Assembly (NCBI GenBank): GCA_016235065.1
Contig: JACRMB010000010.1
Location: 275,321-339,320 of the forward strand
Direction of reading: 5' to 3'
Origin: Actinomycetota bacterium
Lineage (GTDB): Bacteria > Actinomycetota > Thermoleophilia > BMS3ABIN01
DNA length: 64,000 nt
In this document: piece by piece, positions 8,996-16,236 of the stretch
How positions within the stretch are numbered: the stretch's first letter is position 1
Layout of the letters: every line of letters begins with the position of its first letter
Translations under genes and position numbers: made by a program
Notes under the pieces: model-generated
Seen by the model: the letters and a program-made list of their open reading frames with translations, nothing else
Database searches by the model: none
Told to the model about the DNA's origin: nothing

Positions 8996-11191
8996 TCAAT
9001 TGCCACTCCCGGATTCCGCGCCTGCCGCTTCCCCATGATGCTTGCCATTAGCCGCCGCAACCGCATTCCCATCCACATGCACTTCCGGCAGCCACCCCAG
9101 CCATTTCGGGAACCACCAGTTAGCCTTCCCCAGTATCTCCATCGTCGCCGGCACCAGGATCATCCGCACGATGCTGGCGTCGATGAGAATGGCGACCGCC
9201 AGGCCGAAGCCGAACTCCTTGATGATGCGCTGATCGCCGAGTACGAAGCTGCCGAAGACGGTGACCATGATCGCTGCCGCGGCTGTGATCACCCGGGCGG
9301 TACGGCTCAGTCCACGGACGATGGACAGGTTGTTGTTGCCGGTCAGGTCGTACTCCTCCTTGATCCGGGACAGCAGGAATACCTCGTAGTCCATGGACAG
9401 CCCGAAGAGGATGGCGAAAAGCATCATCGGCAGGAAGCTCTCGACCGGACCCGTCGACCCCAGCCCCAGGATACTCCCGCCCCAGCCCCACTGGAAAACG
9501 GCGACCAGCACGCCATAGGCTGCGCCGATCGAGAGCATGTTCAGCAGCACGGCCTTGACCGGTATCAGGATAGAACGGAAAACCACCATGATCAGGATAA
9601 AGCTGAGTAGCAGGACCGCGCCGATGAACAGCGGCAGCCTGTCGGTCATGATCTGCGAAAGGTCATCGAATGTCGCGGTCAGGCCGCCGACATGGACCTG
9701 CAGACCGCTGCCTGCCGTCGCCGCTGGCAGCACCTCTTCACGCAGGCGATGGATCAGCTCGACCGTGCCCTGGTCCTGGGGTGAAGTCCTGGGGATGACC
9801 TGTATCATGGCCGCGCTCATCTCCGGGTTGGGAATCGCCGGGGTCACCATGGCCACGCCTTCGTCAGCCTGTAACGCCTCCCGGACCTGCTGAAGCTTCT
9901 CCAGGTCCTGCGGACCGTTTATCGATGTAGCCAGAAGCAGCGGTCCGTTATAGCCGGGGCCGAAAGCTTCTGCTTCCAGGTCATAGGCGCGGCGGGTAGT
10001 ATCGCTGGTCGGCCGGGCGCTGGCGTCCGACGAACCGAGACGGATATCCAGTACGGGCATGGCCAGTATCAGGATCATCAGCAAGCCGGCGAGGAACGCA
10101 CGCCAGGGATGGCGTTCCAGGACCTTTCCCCAGCGGTACCAGACGCCTTTTTCTTCAGGCCCGGTGTACCTGCGTCCCAAACCGGGGATCCTGAGACTGT
10201 CGATCCTCTTGCCCACAAAACCCAGTACAGCCGGCAACAGGGTGATCGATGCCAGCATGGTCACCGCTACGACTACGGCCGCTCCGATGCCCAGACCCTG
10301 GATGAAGCTGATGTTGATGAGTACCATCCCCAGCAGCGAGATGACGACGGTCAGGCCGGCGAATATGACTGAACGGCCGGCAGTGTTAATAGCCGTCACA
10401 GTCGCCTGCTCCGGTCCAAGGTGATCGTCGAGCCCCTGGCGGTAACGGGTGACGATGAAGAGCGCGTAGTCGATACCGACGCCGATGCCGATCATGGAAG
10501 CCAGCTGGGTCGTGAAATCCGGCAAAGTTATTACATGGCCCAGCAGCGTCACCGAGGCTATACCGACGCCGATGCCGAACAGGGCTGTGATGATCGGCAG
10601 CCCCATGGCCAGCACCGAGCCGAAGGCTATCAGCAATATGATGATCGCCGCCGTAAGGCCTACACCCTCGGCGCCGACCTCCGGCTCTCCGACGAACATC
10701 TGCCCGCCCAGCTCGAACTGGATATCTTTGCTGTCCTGTCCGGTGACTATGTTCCGGATAGCTCCGGTCGTTGCCTTGTCCTTATCCATCTCATGTTCGA
10801 TCTGGTCGAACTGGATAACAGCGCGGGCGATATGCCCGTCGGGACTCACCTGTGATGCGCCCTCCGGCGAATACGGGCTGACGACTCCGGTGACATGTGG
10901 TATCTGGGATATCCTTCTGATAACGCTTTCAACCGACTCCTGAACAGCCGGATCACGCACCTCGGCGCTGGACTTGAAAACCAGGTCCGCGGTCGCGCCC
11001 GAGCGTGCCGGGAAGCGGGTCTGCATCAGTTCGAGCGCCGACTGGGCGTCTGAATCCGGTATCTTGAAATCCATCGAGAAGGCGCTCCCGGCCTCTCTCG
11101 ACCAGTAGGTCATGCCGGCCAGTAGCACCGCCCAGATGATCAGTACCAGCCAGCGTTTCCTGTATGAAAAAAGCGCGATCTTCGCCAGCAT
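8996..11191 (-). CDS. MMPL-family RND transporter
   Basis: 731 residues with the duplicated MMPL/RND architecture: a helix at 12-30, an extracytoplasmic domain (~45-185), five helices (~185-340), a second periplasmic domain (~385-510) and a further bundle (~520-700). The signature segment IGVGIDYALFIVTRYR in the first half and its counterpart GLSMDYEVFLLSRIKEEYD in the second carry the membrane acidic and Tyr residues that conduct protons in MmpL proteins. Such pumps export lipids or hydrophobic compounds. It lies 42 bp downstream of an AbrB-like gene on the same strand, which probably controls it. Confidence 0.92.
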   Translation of the reverse strand: MLAKIALFSYRKRWLVLIIWAVLLAGMTYWSREAGSAFSMDFKIPDSDAQSALELMQTRFPARSGATADLVFKSSAEVRDPAVQESVESVIRRISQIPHVTGVVSPYSPEGASQVSPDGHIARAVIQFDQIEHEMDKDKATTGAIRNIVTGQDSKDIQFELGGQMFVGEPEVGAEGVGLTAAIIILLIAFGSVLAMGLPIITALFGIGVGIASVTLLGHVITLPDFTTQLASMIGIGVGIDYALFIVTRYRQGLDDHLGPEQATVTAINTAGRSVIFAGLTVVISLLGMVLINISFIQGLGIGAAVVVAVTMLASITLLPAVLGFVGKRIDSLRIPGLGRRYTGPEEKGVWYRWGKVLERHPWRAFLAGLLMILILAMPVLDIRLGSSDASARPTSDTTRRAYDLEAEAFGPGYNGPLLLATSINGPQDLEKLQQVREALQADEGVAMVTPAIPNPEMSAAMIQVIPRTSPQDQGTVELIHRLREEVLPAATAGSGLQVHVGGLTATFDDLSQIMTDRLPLFIGAVLLLSFILIMVVFRSILIPVKAVLLNMLSIGAAYGVLVAVFQWGWGGSILGLGSTGPVESFLPMMLFAILFGLSMDYEVFLLSRIKEEYDLTGNNNLSIVRGLSRTARVITAAAAIMVTVFGSFVLGDQRIIKEFGFGLAVAILIDASIVRMILVPATMEILGKANWWFPKWLGWLPEVHVDGNAVAAANGKHHGEAAGAESGSGN

Positions 11192-11233
11192 CAGATTCCC
11201 CTGTATTCGTTGTTTGACCGTACAACCATCGGC

Positions 11234-11476
11234 TCAGGATTTCTTCTTGATCTGTTCCTGGACTGACTGGAAGTTCGCCTGCATCTCGCTCATGTGCTGT
11301 TCGAAAACCTCAGCCTTGGCTACGAGAAGAACGCCCTTGGCCATATCACCCATGAAGATGAGTTTGTCGCCGGGATTAAGGTCAAGCTTCTGGCGTCCCT
11401 CGACCGGGATGACGACCTGTCCCTTCTCGCCGATGGTGTTCGAGCCAAAAAAGGTGATGTTCAGGTTCGCATGCAT
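11234..11476 (-). CDS. AbrB/MazE/SpoVT-type DNA-binding regulator
   Basis: 80 residues. The swapped-hairpin AbrB domain is visible at about 9-50: TIGEKGQVVIPVEGRQKLDL followed by a PGDKL turn. A helical tail (~58-80) may drive oligomerisation. Members bind AT-rich palindromes as dimers or tetramers. It is the promoter-proximal gene of a two-gene unit with the MMPL transporter, so it likely regulates that operon, including itself. A perfect 7-2-7 palindrome lies 25 bp upstream of its start. Confidence 0.88.
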   Translation of the reverse strand: MHANLNITFFGSNTIGEKGQVVIPVEGRQKLDLNPGDKLIFMGDMAKGVLLVAKAEVFEQHMSEMQANFQSVQEQIKKKS

Positions 11477-11500
11477 TTTCTTCCCCTCTATTAGGAATAG

Positions 11501-11516
11501 TTATACAAGTATAACT
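11501..11516. promoter_or_regulatory. candidate operator GTTATAC-AA-GTATAAC
   Basis: A perfect inverted repeat in a short AT-rich stretch just upstream of the abrB-like gene. By position it is a plausible autoregulatory site. Confidence 0.5.
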
Positions 11517-11705
11517 TTACTAACTTAGCACAGGAACATGTGAATCGCAAAAAATCCTGTTTGTCAGGATCTGCAAGGGTTGGAACGCTCTGATTCTGTC
11601 CGTCCGGATCGCCGGCGACAGGTGAATTCTTATGCGGGTTCGAAATCCTGCGATTCCGGGCAGAAGGGAAAAGTGAAATATCAACCTGAAGGATGGAGGC
11701 AGCCG

Positions 11706-12065
11706 ATGGGAATGTTCAAGGACATGAAGAGCATGATGCAGAACGCCAGCGAGATGTCTGAGCAGGCCAGGGAGATGCAGGAAAACGCCCTCGCCCAGCA
11801 GAAGGCAGCCACTGAGCCGGCCGACCCCAACGACCCGGACATGCAGCCGATCCAGGGTATCACTGTCGACAAGTACGCCGAGATCACCGCCGGCCTGGTA
11901 AATAATGGCATCATGGGCATCGAAGCGGTCAACGCCTATGCCGAATCCATGGGTGTGCCCGCCGGCGCCTGGCAGGAAGTCCAGAACGGCTGGGTCGCCC
12001 GCATGGGCCAGAGCATGGCGGTGCGCACCCGCTACGGAAACCTCTATAACGAATTCATAAAATAG
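11706..12065 (+). CDS. hypothetical cytosolic protein, helical N-terminus
   Basis: 119 residues starting at the ATG at 11706, chosen because GGAGG (11695-11699) lies six bases upstream; an in-frame start 126 bp earlier has no SD. The first ~40 residues are Met/Gln/Ala-rich and likely alpha-helical or coiled coil. The C-terminal half (QGITVDKYAEITAGLVNNG onward) looks like a compact helical domain. No known family was recognised. The next gene starts 9 bp after its stop, so the two form an operon. Confidence 0.65.
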   Translation: MGMFKDMKSMMQNASEMSEQAREMQENALAQQKAATEPADPNDPDMQPIQGITVDKYAEITAGLVNNGIMGIEAVNAYAESMGVPAGAWQEVQNGWVARMGQSMAVRTRYGNLYNEFIK

Positions 12066-12074
12066 GACGAGGCC

Positions 12075-12647
12075 ATGTACCTGATGAAGTTCGGCGCCTG
12101 GCTATCCGTCGCCGTCGGCATTATCCTGGCCGTCATGGCGATCATCGTGCCGGAGGCGACGGTGGGCCTTATCATCGGCTCGCTCGCCTGCTTTACCGCG
12201 GCGGCCGTCGATTTCTGGTTCGTCCGGTATTTTTCTCCGGTGATGAAGAACCTGCCGCGGCCCGAAGGTATCGGTAAAGACGAGGATATCACCAGTCTTC
12301 GCGGCTCGCTGCGGATGAGCAAGGCCATGCGCCAGCAGGGCATCGCCAAAATGGAGAGTGCAACTACCACGCTCAAGGAGATGAACCGGGCTAACCGCCT
12401 GCGCGAGTATGGCGACAAAGCCCGGGTGGAAGTGCTGGCGATCAGGGATACAGGAGCGCTGATCGACTTTGATCCCATTCTGGAATTCGACCTGAGAGTC
12501 GAGCCCGGTGAAGGGGAGCCGTATCAGGTCTCAGACTACCGGCAGGTCGTCTCCAAGATAATCCTGCCACGGATCACCACAGGAGAGATCTACAAAGCCT
12601 TCACCGACCCGGAAGACCGGAACAGCCTGTATATAAACTGGCAGTAG
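12075..12647 (+). CDS. hypothetical two-helix membrane protein
   Basis: 190 residues. Two adjacent N-terminal helices (about 5-25 and 30-50) are followed by a cytoplasmic region with a charged helix (~70-115) and a small beta-rich C-terminal domain containing VEVLAIRDTGALIDFDPIL. The partner gene 9 bp upstream is also an orphan. No function can be named; an SHOCT-like or DUF-type envelope accessory is possible. Confidence 0.65.
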   Translation: MYLMKFGAWLSVAVGIILAVMAIIVPEATVGLIIGSLACFTAAAVDFWFVRYFSPVMKNLPRPEGIGKDEDITSLRGSLRMSKAMRQQGIAKMESATTTLKEMNRANRLREYGDKARVEVLAIRDTGALIDFDPILEFDLRVEPGEGEPYQVSDYRQVVSKIILPRITTGEIYKAFTDPEDRNSLYINWQ

Positions 12648-12654
12648 ATATAAG

Positions 12655-12819
12655 TCAGGTACCGCTGCGGAAAACAAGCCCCGCCAGGCCCACAAGGATA
12701 GCTACCCCCGCGCCCAGCAGCCATATGGCCTTCGGCTTCTGTTCCATGGCGCTCCACATGAATCCGCCGATGCACACAAGCCCTGCAAGCAGACCTACAA
12801 GGAAAATAATCAAGGACAT
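12655..12819 (-). CDS. small two-helix membrane protein (54 aa)
   Basis: A short gene on the minus strand. ATG at 12819-12817 is preceded by GGGAG at a spacing of 5 (complement of 12825-12829) and ends in TGA at 12655. The product begins MSLIIFLVGLLAGLVCIGG and has two hydrophobic segments (about 2-22 and 32-50) joined by a KPK turn, an alpha-hairpin membrane peptide. It is convergent with the two-helix protein gene and divergent from the zinc-ribbon gene. No family is known to me. Confidence 0.6.
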   Translation of the reverse strand: MSLIIFLVGLLAGLVCIGGFMWSAMEQKPKAIWLLGAGVAILVGLAGLVFRSGT

Positions 12820-12894
12820 GGTTGCTCCCATTTACGACCAATCTGGTTACCATCGTTGACCGATATCGCCTTATTGGCTATCCTAGAACTATAC

Positions 12895-13152
12895 ATGAGC
12901 GAAAATACTTGTCCATATTGTAGAGAGAAAATCGATAAGCCGTCACCCGACCGGTTCACAGCTTGCCCCCTGTGCGGATACAGATCCGCCCGCCTCGCGT
13001 CGGAACCAAACGCCTGCATCATAATCGACAGCAGGCTGCCTGACCTGATGGACAAATTCCAGGAACTGCAGAGTGAGGATTCCGACTCAGCCATACTCAT
13101 AGACCGGCGCGTCGGTCAGATGCCCATAGCCGGGACTGACCGCCGCCGTTAG
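12895..13152 (+). CDS. small zinc-ribbon protein
   Basis: 85 residues from the ATG at 12895. The N-terminus holds CPYC and CPLC knuckles 18 residues apart, a likely zinc site. The rest is a short acidic domain with two parallel motifs, IIIDSRLPDL and ILIDRRVGQ, ending in a basic DRRR tail. An earlier in-frame start at 12856 would add a non-conserved stretch with no SD. The function is unknown. Confidence 0.6.
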   Translation: MSENTCPYCREKIDKPSPDRFTACPLCGYRSARLASEPNACIIIDSRLPDLMDKFQELQSEDSDSAILIDRRVGQMPIAGTDRRR

Positions 13153-13267
13153 ACCCCCTTCCCTCGCCCGATTTCTGACTTTATTCTAAACCAGCTGTCA
13201 AATACCTTTTTACGTCTGATACCGAAAATGCAGGATTTAGACGTCCCTGAACGGATTGTACTCTGAG

Positions 13268-13474
13268 ATGAAGATCTGGCCCGGCAACATGAATACCTGC
13301 CCCGACTGGGTCGTGGGCGAATTCTGCATCATATCCCTCAAGGAAGAATACCTGCGCCACTCCTGCCGCGTCTGCGCCCTGGCGAACGAATGCTGGCCTG
13401 GCATCCACGAAGGCTCCATCCATTCCATGCAGAGCGGCCAGTCCGTGGTCCGCAAGGAGAAGAAAGAAGCCTGA
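13268..13474 (+). CDS. small Cys/Trp-rich protein, unknown
   Basis: 68 residues if the ATG at 13268 is used; a TTG at 13256 is an alternative. Five cysteines (CPDW, EFC, CRVC, NECW) suggest metal or Fe-S binding. The SD is weak for both starts. It has no obvious operon partner; the downstream ~500 bp hold the TTAAC boxes and structured RNA. Moderate doubt that it is expressed. Confidence 0.5.
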   Translation: MKIWPGNMNTCPDWVVGEFCIISLKEEYLRHSCRVCALANECWPGIHEGSIHSMQSGQSVVRKEKKEA

Positions 13475-13539
13475 GAACCGGCCGCTCAGTCCACGGCGGT
13501 GCACCTGCCTGACCGGTGGTTTTAACACGCTTTTTCCGC

Positions 13540-13595
13540 TTAACCTCGATTAACGCCTGCTTAACTTCATCTTAATCTTCGTCTGGTACTATTCT
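13540..13595 (+). promoter_or_regulatory. four tandem TTAAC boxes plus -10 element
   Basis: TTAAC/TTAAT occurs at 13540, 13550, 13561 and 13572, i.e. spacings of 10, 11 and 11 bp, followed ~11 bp later by TACTAT (13587) or TATTCT (13590) as a -10 hexamer. Direct repeats of 11 bp that replace the -35 box are typical of OmpR/PhoB-family activators (PhoP, GlnR). Which regulator acts here is unknown. Confidence 0.5.
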
Positions 13596-13599
13596 AATT

Positions 13600-13860
13600 G
13601 GCTGTTGACCTTCAGCCTCCCCAAGCAGGAGGGCCTGCAAAGTAAAGGTGACTCCAGCAGGTTTTGTGGGCCTTCCTGCGCCCGCTTTTTTGAAAGGTCC
13701 GGAACGGTTCTTCTACCTTCTACCAACCGGCCCGGACCCGGCGTCCAGAGCAGCTGCCTGGAGCAGCTTTGGACACAGGGCCGACTCAGCCTCAGGGCTG
13801 GCTTCAGCCACAAGGCAAAGGATTTTTCCCGACTCCATCGAAACCGTTAGCAGGTTTCGA
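13600..13860 (+). ncRNA. candidate structured non-coding RNA or long leader
   Basis: This stretch has consecutive strong helices. Stem I pairs 13625-13642 with 13662-13679, 18 bp with several G-U pairs and no mismatch, and is followed by T6 at 13686-13691. Stem II pairs 13696-13702 with 13732-13738, and inside it 13705-13709 with 13725-13729. Stem III pairs 13743-13747 with 13770-13774 and 13752-13756 with 13764-13768. A last hairpin pairs 13839-13845 with 13853-13859. The promoter-like element lies just upstream. The G-U use in stem I favours an RNA over a DNA palindrome. It does not show RNase P, tmRNA or SRP cores. It could end at the T6 run as a ~90-nt sRNA, or lead into the zinc-ribbon gene at 13983. 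Confidence 0.4.
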
Positions 13861-13982
13861 CCTCCCCGGATTCCTGTTATGTAACCTTATCCTAAAGTTC
13901 CGGTTTTTCGTGTCGATATTTTTGCTACTGTTCCGCCCATCGGACTGGCTGATGGGCACGGGGGGAGGAAATGGAGGTCAGT

Positions 13983-14162
13983 ATGGGTTACTGCGACGTA
14001 TGTCAATCCGCCGGCTCGGTAAACAGATACGGTTTTTGTGAGATCTGCGGCACCGGCCACCACGAGGAATCCTCTGTCAGGGTACTTGACCTGGCGAAGG
14101 CGGTCGAGAAGGCGGAAATGGACGGACTTCGCATCACGGACAAGGTATCAGCGACCGGATAG
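13983..14162 (+). CDS. double zinc-knuckle mini-protein
   Basis: 59 residues. The ATG at 13983 is chosen because GGAGG lies at 13973-13977; the ATG at 13971 has its SD too close. CDVC (residues 4-7) and CEIC (about 19-22) form a four-Cys zinc ribbon, followed by a short charged helix. Such mini-ribbons act as adaptors or regulators. It lies downstream of the structured RNA and could be controlled by it. Confidence 0.6.
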   Translation: MGYCDVCQSAGSVNRYGFCEICGTGHHEESSVRVLDLAKAVEKAEMDGLRITDKVSATG

Positions 14163-14253
14163 GGAGGCTGCCGGGGCGCTTTATCTCCGATCAGGAGTAC
14201 TCCGAGGGAAGATGCTGACTTTTCGGAGCTTCTCAGATTTGGAGGATGAAACA

Positions 14254-14280
14254 GGGGGGCGGCCCTTCGGGCCGCCCCCC
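14254..14280. terminator. GC hairpin with TTCG loop between convergent genes
   Basis: GGGGGGCGGCCC pairs perfectly with GGGCCGCCCCCC through a short TTC(G) loop. It lies 27 bp beyond the glnA stop and ~90 bp beyond the zinc-knuckle gene, so it can serve both. Confidence 0.7.
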
Positions 14281-14306
14281 TCGTTATTGCTGTTTACTAT
14301 TAGAGA

Positions 14307-15629
14307 TTAGAGGATCGAGAGGTACCGGTCCATCTCCCACTGGGTCAGCTGCACGCGATAGTCGTTCCATTCCTTCTTCTTGAGCTCGATGAAACGGTTA
14401 TAGATGTGGTCGCCAAGAGCCTTCTTCAGCAGCTCGCTGCCTTCGGCATACTTGATTGCCTCTCCCAGACTATCGGGAAGAGTGTCTATTCCCATCTCGG
14501 CGCGCTCGGCGTCGGAAAGGTCGTACAGGTTCATCTCCATCGGCTTCTCCAGCTTGTAGCCCTTCTCTATCCCCTCGAGGCCGGCGTGGAGCATGACCGC
14601 GAAAGTCAGATAGGGGTTGCATGCGGGGTCCGGGCTGCGGAACTCACAACGGGTGGCCTTCTCCTGGCCGGGATGATACATCGGCACGCGGATCAGGGCA
14701 GAGCGGTTACGGCGTGACCAGGCCTTGTAGACCGGCGCTTCGTAGCCGGGAACCAGGCGCTTGTATGAATTCACCCACTGGGCGAAGACAGAACTGATAT
14801 CACTGGCGTGCTCGAGCAGGCCGGCGATGTAGCTCTTGGCGGTGCCGCTGAGGAAGAACTCGTCGTCGGCATCGAAGAATGCGTTGTCGTCGCCCTTGAA
14901 CAGTGACTGGTGCGTGTGCATCCCGCTGCCGTTCTCACCGAAGATCGGCTTCGGCATGAAGGTCGCGTAGACACCATACTCGGCGGCGACTTCCTTGACG
15001 ACCAGGCGATAGGTCATTGCGTCGTCAGCGATCTTGAGGGCGTCATTGTAGCGGATGTCGATCTCGTGCTGGCTGGGGCCGACTTCGTGGTGGCTGTACT
15101 CCACGTCGATTCCCATCTGCTCCAGAGCCATCACCGTGTCGCGGCGCAGGTCGCTGGCGACATCAAGCGGCGTCAGGTCGAAATAGCCGCCCTTGTCTAG
15201 CACCTCGGTGCCATCGGAATCCTTGAAGTAGAAGAACTCGAGTTCCGGGCCGACGTAGAAGTGGTCGAAGCCCATCTCAGCGGCGCGCTTGAGGGCGCGC
15301 TTGAGCTGGTAGCGGGGATCTCCCTCGTACGGCTGGCCGTCGGGGGTGAGGACGTCGCAGATCATGCGGGCGACCTTGTGCTCCTCGCCGCGCCAGGGAA
15401 GGATCTTGAAAGTGGACGGATCCGGCATGGCGATCATGTCGCTCTCTTCGATGTCCTGGTAGCCGGTGATCGAGGAGCCGTCGAAACCCATGCCGTTGTT
15501 GAGCGCCGTCTCGATCTCTGAGGCTGTGACTGCAAAACTCTTGAGCGTTCCCACCACATCCGTGAACCACAAGCGGATGAACCTTATATCCTGGTCCTTT
15601 ACTGCCTTGATTACCTGATCCTTGTCCAT
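14307..15629 (-). CDS. glnA: glutamine synthetase type I (GSI-alpha-like)
   Basis: Condenses ammonium and glutamate to glutamine using ATP; cytosolic dodecamer. The 440-residue length lacks the ~25-residue insertion of GSI-beta, and the C-terminal NLYDLSDAER segment does not resemble the adenylylated loop, so feedback control rather than adenylylation is likely. Visible motifs are GFDGSSITGYQDIEESD (flap near 50-65), VGPELEFF, HHEVGPSQHEID, the ATP loop PKPIFGENGSGMHTHQS and RCEFRSPDPACNPY. A strong GGAGG precedes the ATG at 15629. It heads a nitrogen assimilation island and has TGTACA-type boxes upstream. Confidence 0.96.
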   Translation of the reverse strand: MDKDQVIKAVKDQDIRFIRLWFTDVVGTLKSFAVTASEIETALNNGMGFDGSSITGYQDIEESDMIAMPDPSTFKILPWRGEEHKVARMICDVLTPDGQPYEGDPRYQLKRALKRAAEMGFDHFYVGPELEFFYFKDSDGTEVLDKGGYFDLTPLDVASDLRRDTVMALEQMGIDVEYSHHEVGPSQHEIDIRYNDALKIADDAMTYRLVVKEVAAEYGVYATFMPKPIFGENGSGMHTHQSLFKGDDNAFFDADDEFFLSGTAKSYIAGLLEHASDISSVFAQWVNSYKRLVPGYEAPVYKAWSRRNRSALIRVPMYHPGQEKATRCEFRSPDPACNPYLTFAVMLHAGLEGIEKGYKLEKPMEMNLYDLSDAERAEMGIDTLPDSLGEAIKYAEGSELLKKALGDHIYNRFIELKKKEWNDYRVQLTQWEMDRYLSIL

Positions 15630-15700
15630 CGTCTCTCATTCCTCCTTAGGGGTTTATAAGCTTAAGTTACAAAGAATATACGAACTGATGCCCAATATGA

Positions 15701-15790
15701 TACATGTGGCTAAAGTTTATACCGGGGAATCCGGCAATTGATTATCCGTGCGTATATAAAAGTTACGGTTTTCGTTGTACGTGTGTACAA
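15701..15790. promoter_or_regulatory. TGTACA-type operator region upstream of glnA
   Basis: Contains TACATGTGGCTAAA (15701-15714) and the inverted repeat TTGTAC-GTGT-GTACAA (15775-15790). The TTGTACA core and the ATGTGGCTAA element recur before amtB (17510-17630), and the TGTACA core recurs before glnK (20147-20310). Confidence 0.5.
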
Positions 15791-15826
15791 ATCTAAGCCA
15801 CATCACCCACGGCAACACCGTGAACA

Positions 15827-15875
15827 CCAGTGGGACACATTACTTAATTGGTAATTAAGTAATGTGTCCCACTGG
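15827..15875. repeat. perfect 23-bp inverted repeat with 3-nt loop
   Basis: CCAGTGGGACACATTACTTAATT (15827-15849) and its exact complement (15853-15875) flank GGT. It begins 7 bp past the glnK stop, so it can act as a transcript 3' end. It also resembles the GGGACA-headed palindromic elements near nifH. Confidence 0.8.
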
Positions 15876-15882
15876 GTGGATC

Positions 15883-16236
15883 TTATATGGCTGTTTCTCC
15901 CCGTTCGCCGGTCCTTACGCGGATCACGTCGGCTACTGGTATCAGGAAGATTTTGCCATCGCCGATGTCGCCGGTCCGAGCCGCATTCAACAGTGACTCG
16001 ACGATAATCTCTGCTTCCTGGCTGGGCACTACGATCTCCAGCATCAGTTTCGGCAGCAGGTTCACCTTGGTCTCAAGACCGCGGTAGTGTTCGATGTGGC
16101 CCATCTGGCGGCCATGACCTTTGACTTCCCAGATGGTCATGCCGACGATGTCGATGTCCTCCATCGCCTTCTGCACATCGTAGAGGCGCTCACCCTTGAA
16201 GACACACTGGATCATTGTGAATTCTGTGGTTTCCAA
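15883..16236 (-). CDS. glnK: PII signal protein, GlnK paralogue 1
   Basis: 117 residues. PII trimers sense 2-oxoglutarate and ATP/ADP and block the AmtB pore with their T-loop. The T-loop reads GHGRQMGHIEHYRG: Tyr46 and the pore-plugging Arg47 equivalents are present, but the Tyr51 position (RGLET) is Thr. The B-loop TGDIGDGKIF and the C-terminal RVRTGE are canonical. I take the TTG at 16236, directly after the amtB stop, because the SD GAGGAG lies inside the amtB end; the ATG at 16215 would clip the first strand. Confidence 0.93.
   Translation of the reverse strand: METTEFTMIQCVFKGERLYDVQKAMEDIDIVGMTIWEVKGHGRQMGHIEHYRGLETKVNLLPKLMLEIVVPSQEAEIIVESLLNAARTGDIGDGKIFLIPVADVIRVRTGERGETAI

Noticed and set aside
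13600..13860. RNase P, tmRNA or SRP RNA
   Set aside because: The GGTCCGGAA string recalls SRP helix 8, but the tetraloop context is wrong, and no RNase P or tmRNA signature was found.
13605..13884. Overlapping small plus-strand open frames in the structured region
   Set aside because: None has an SD or a plausible composition, and the base pairing explains the sequence better.
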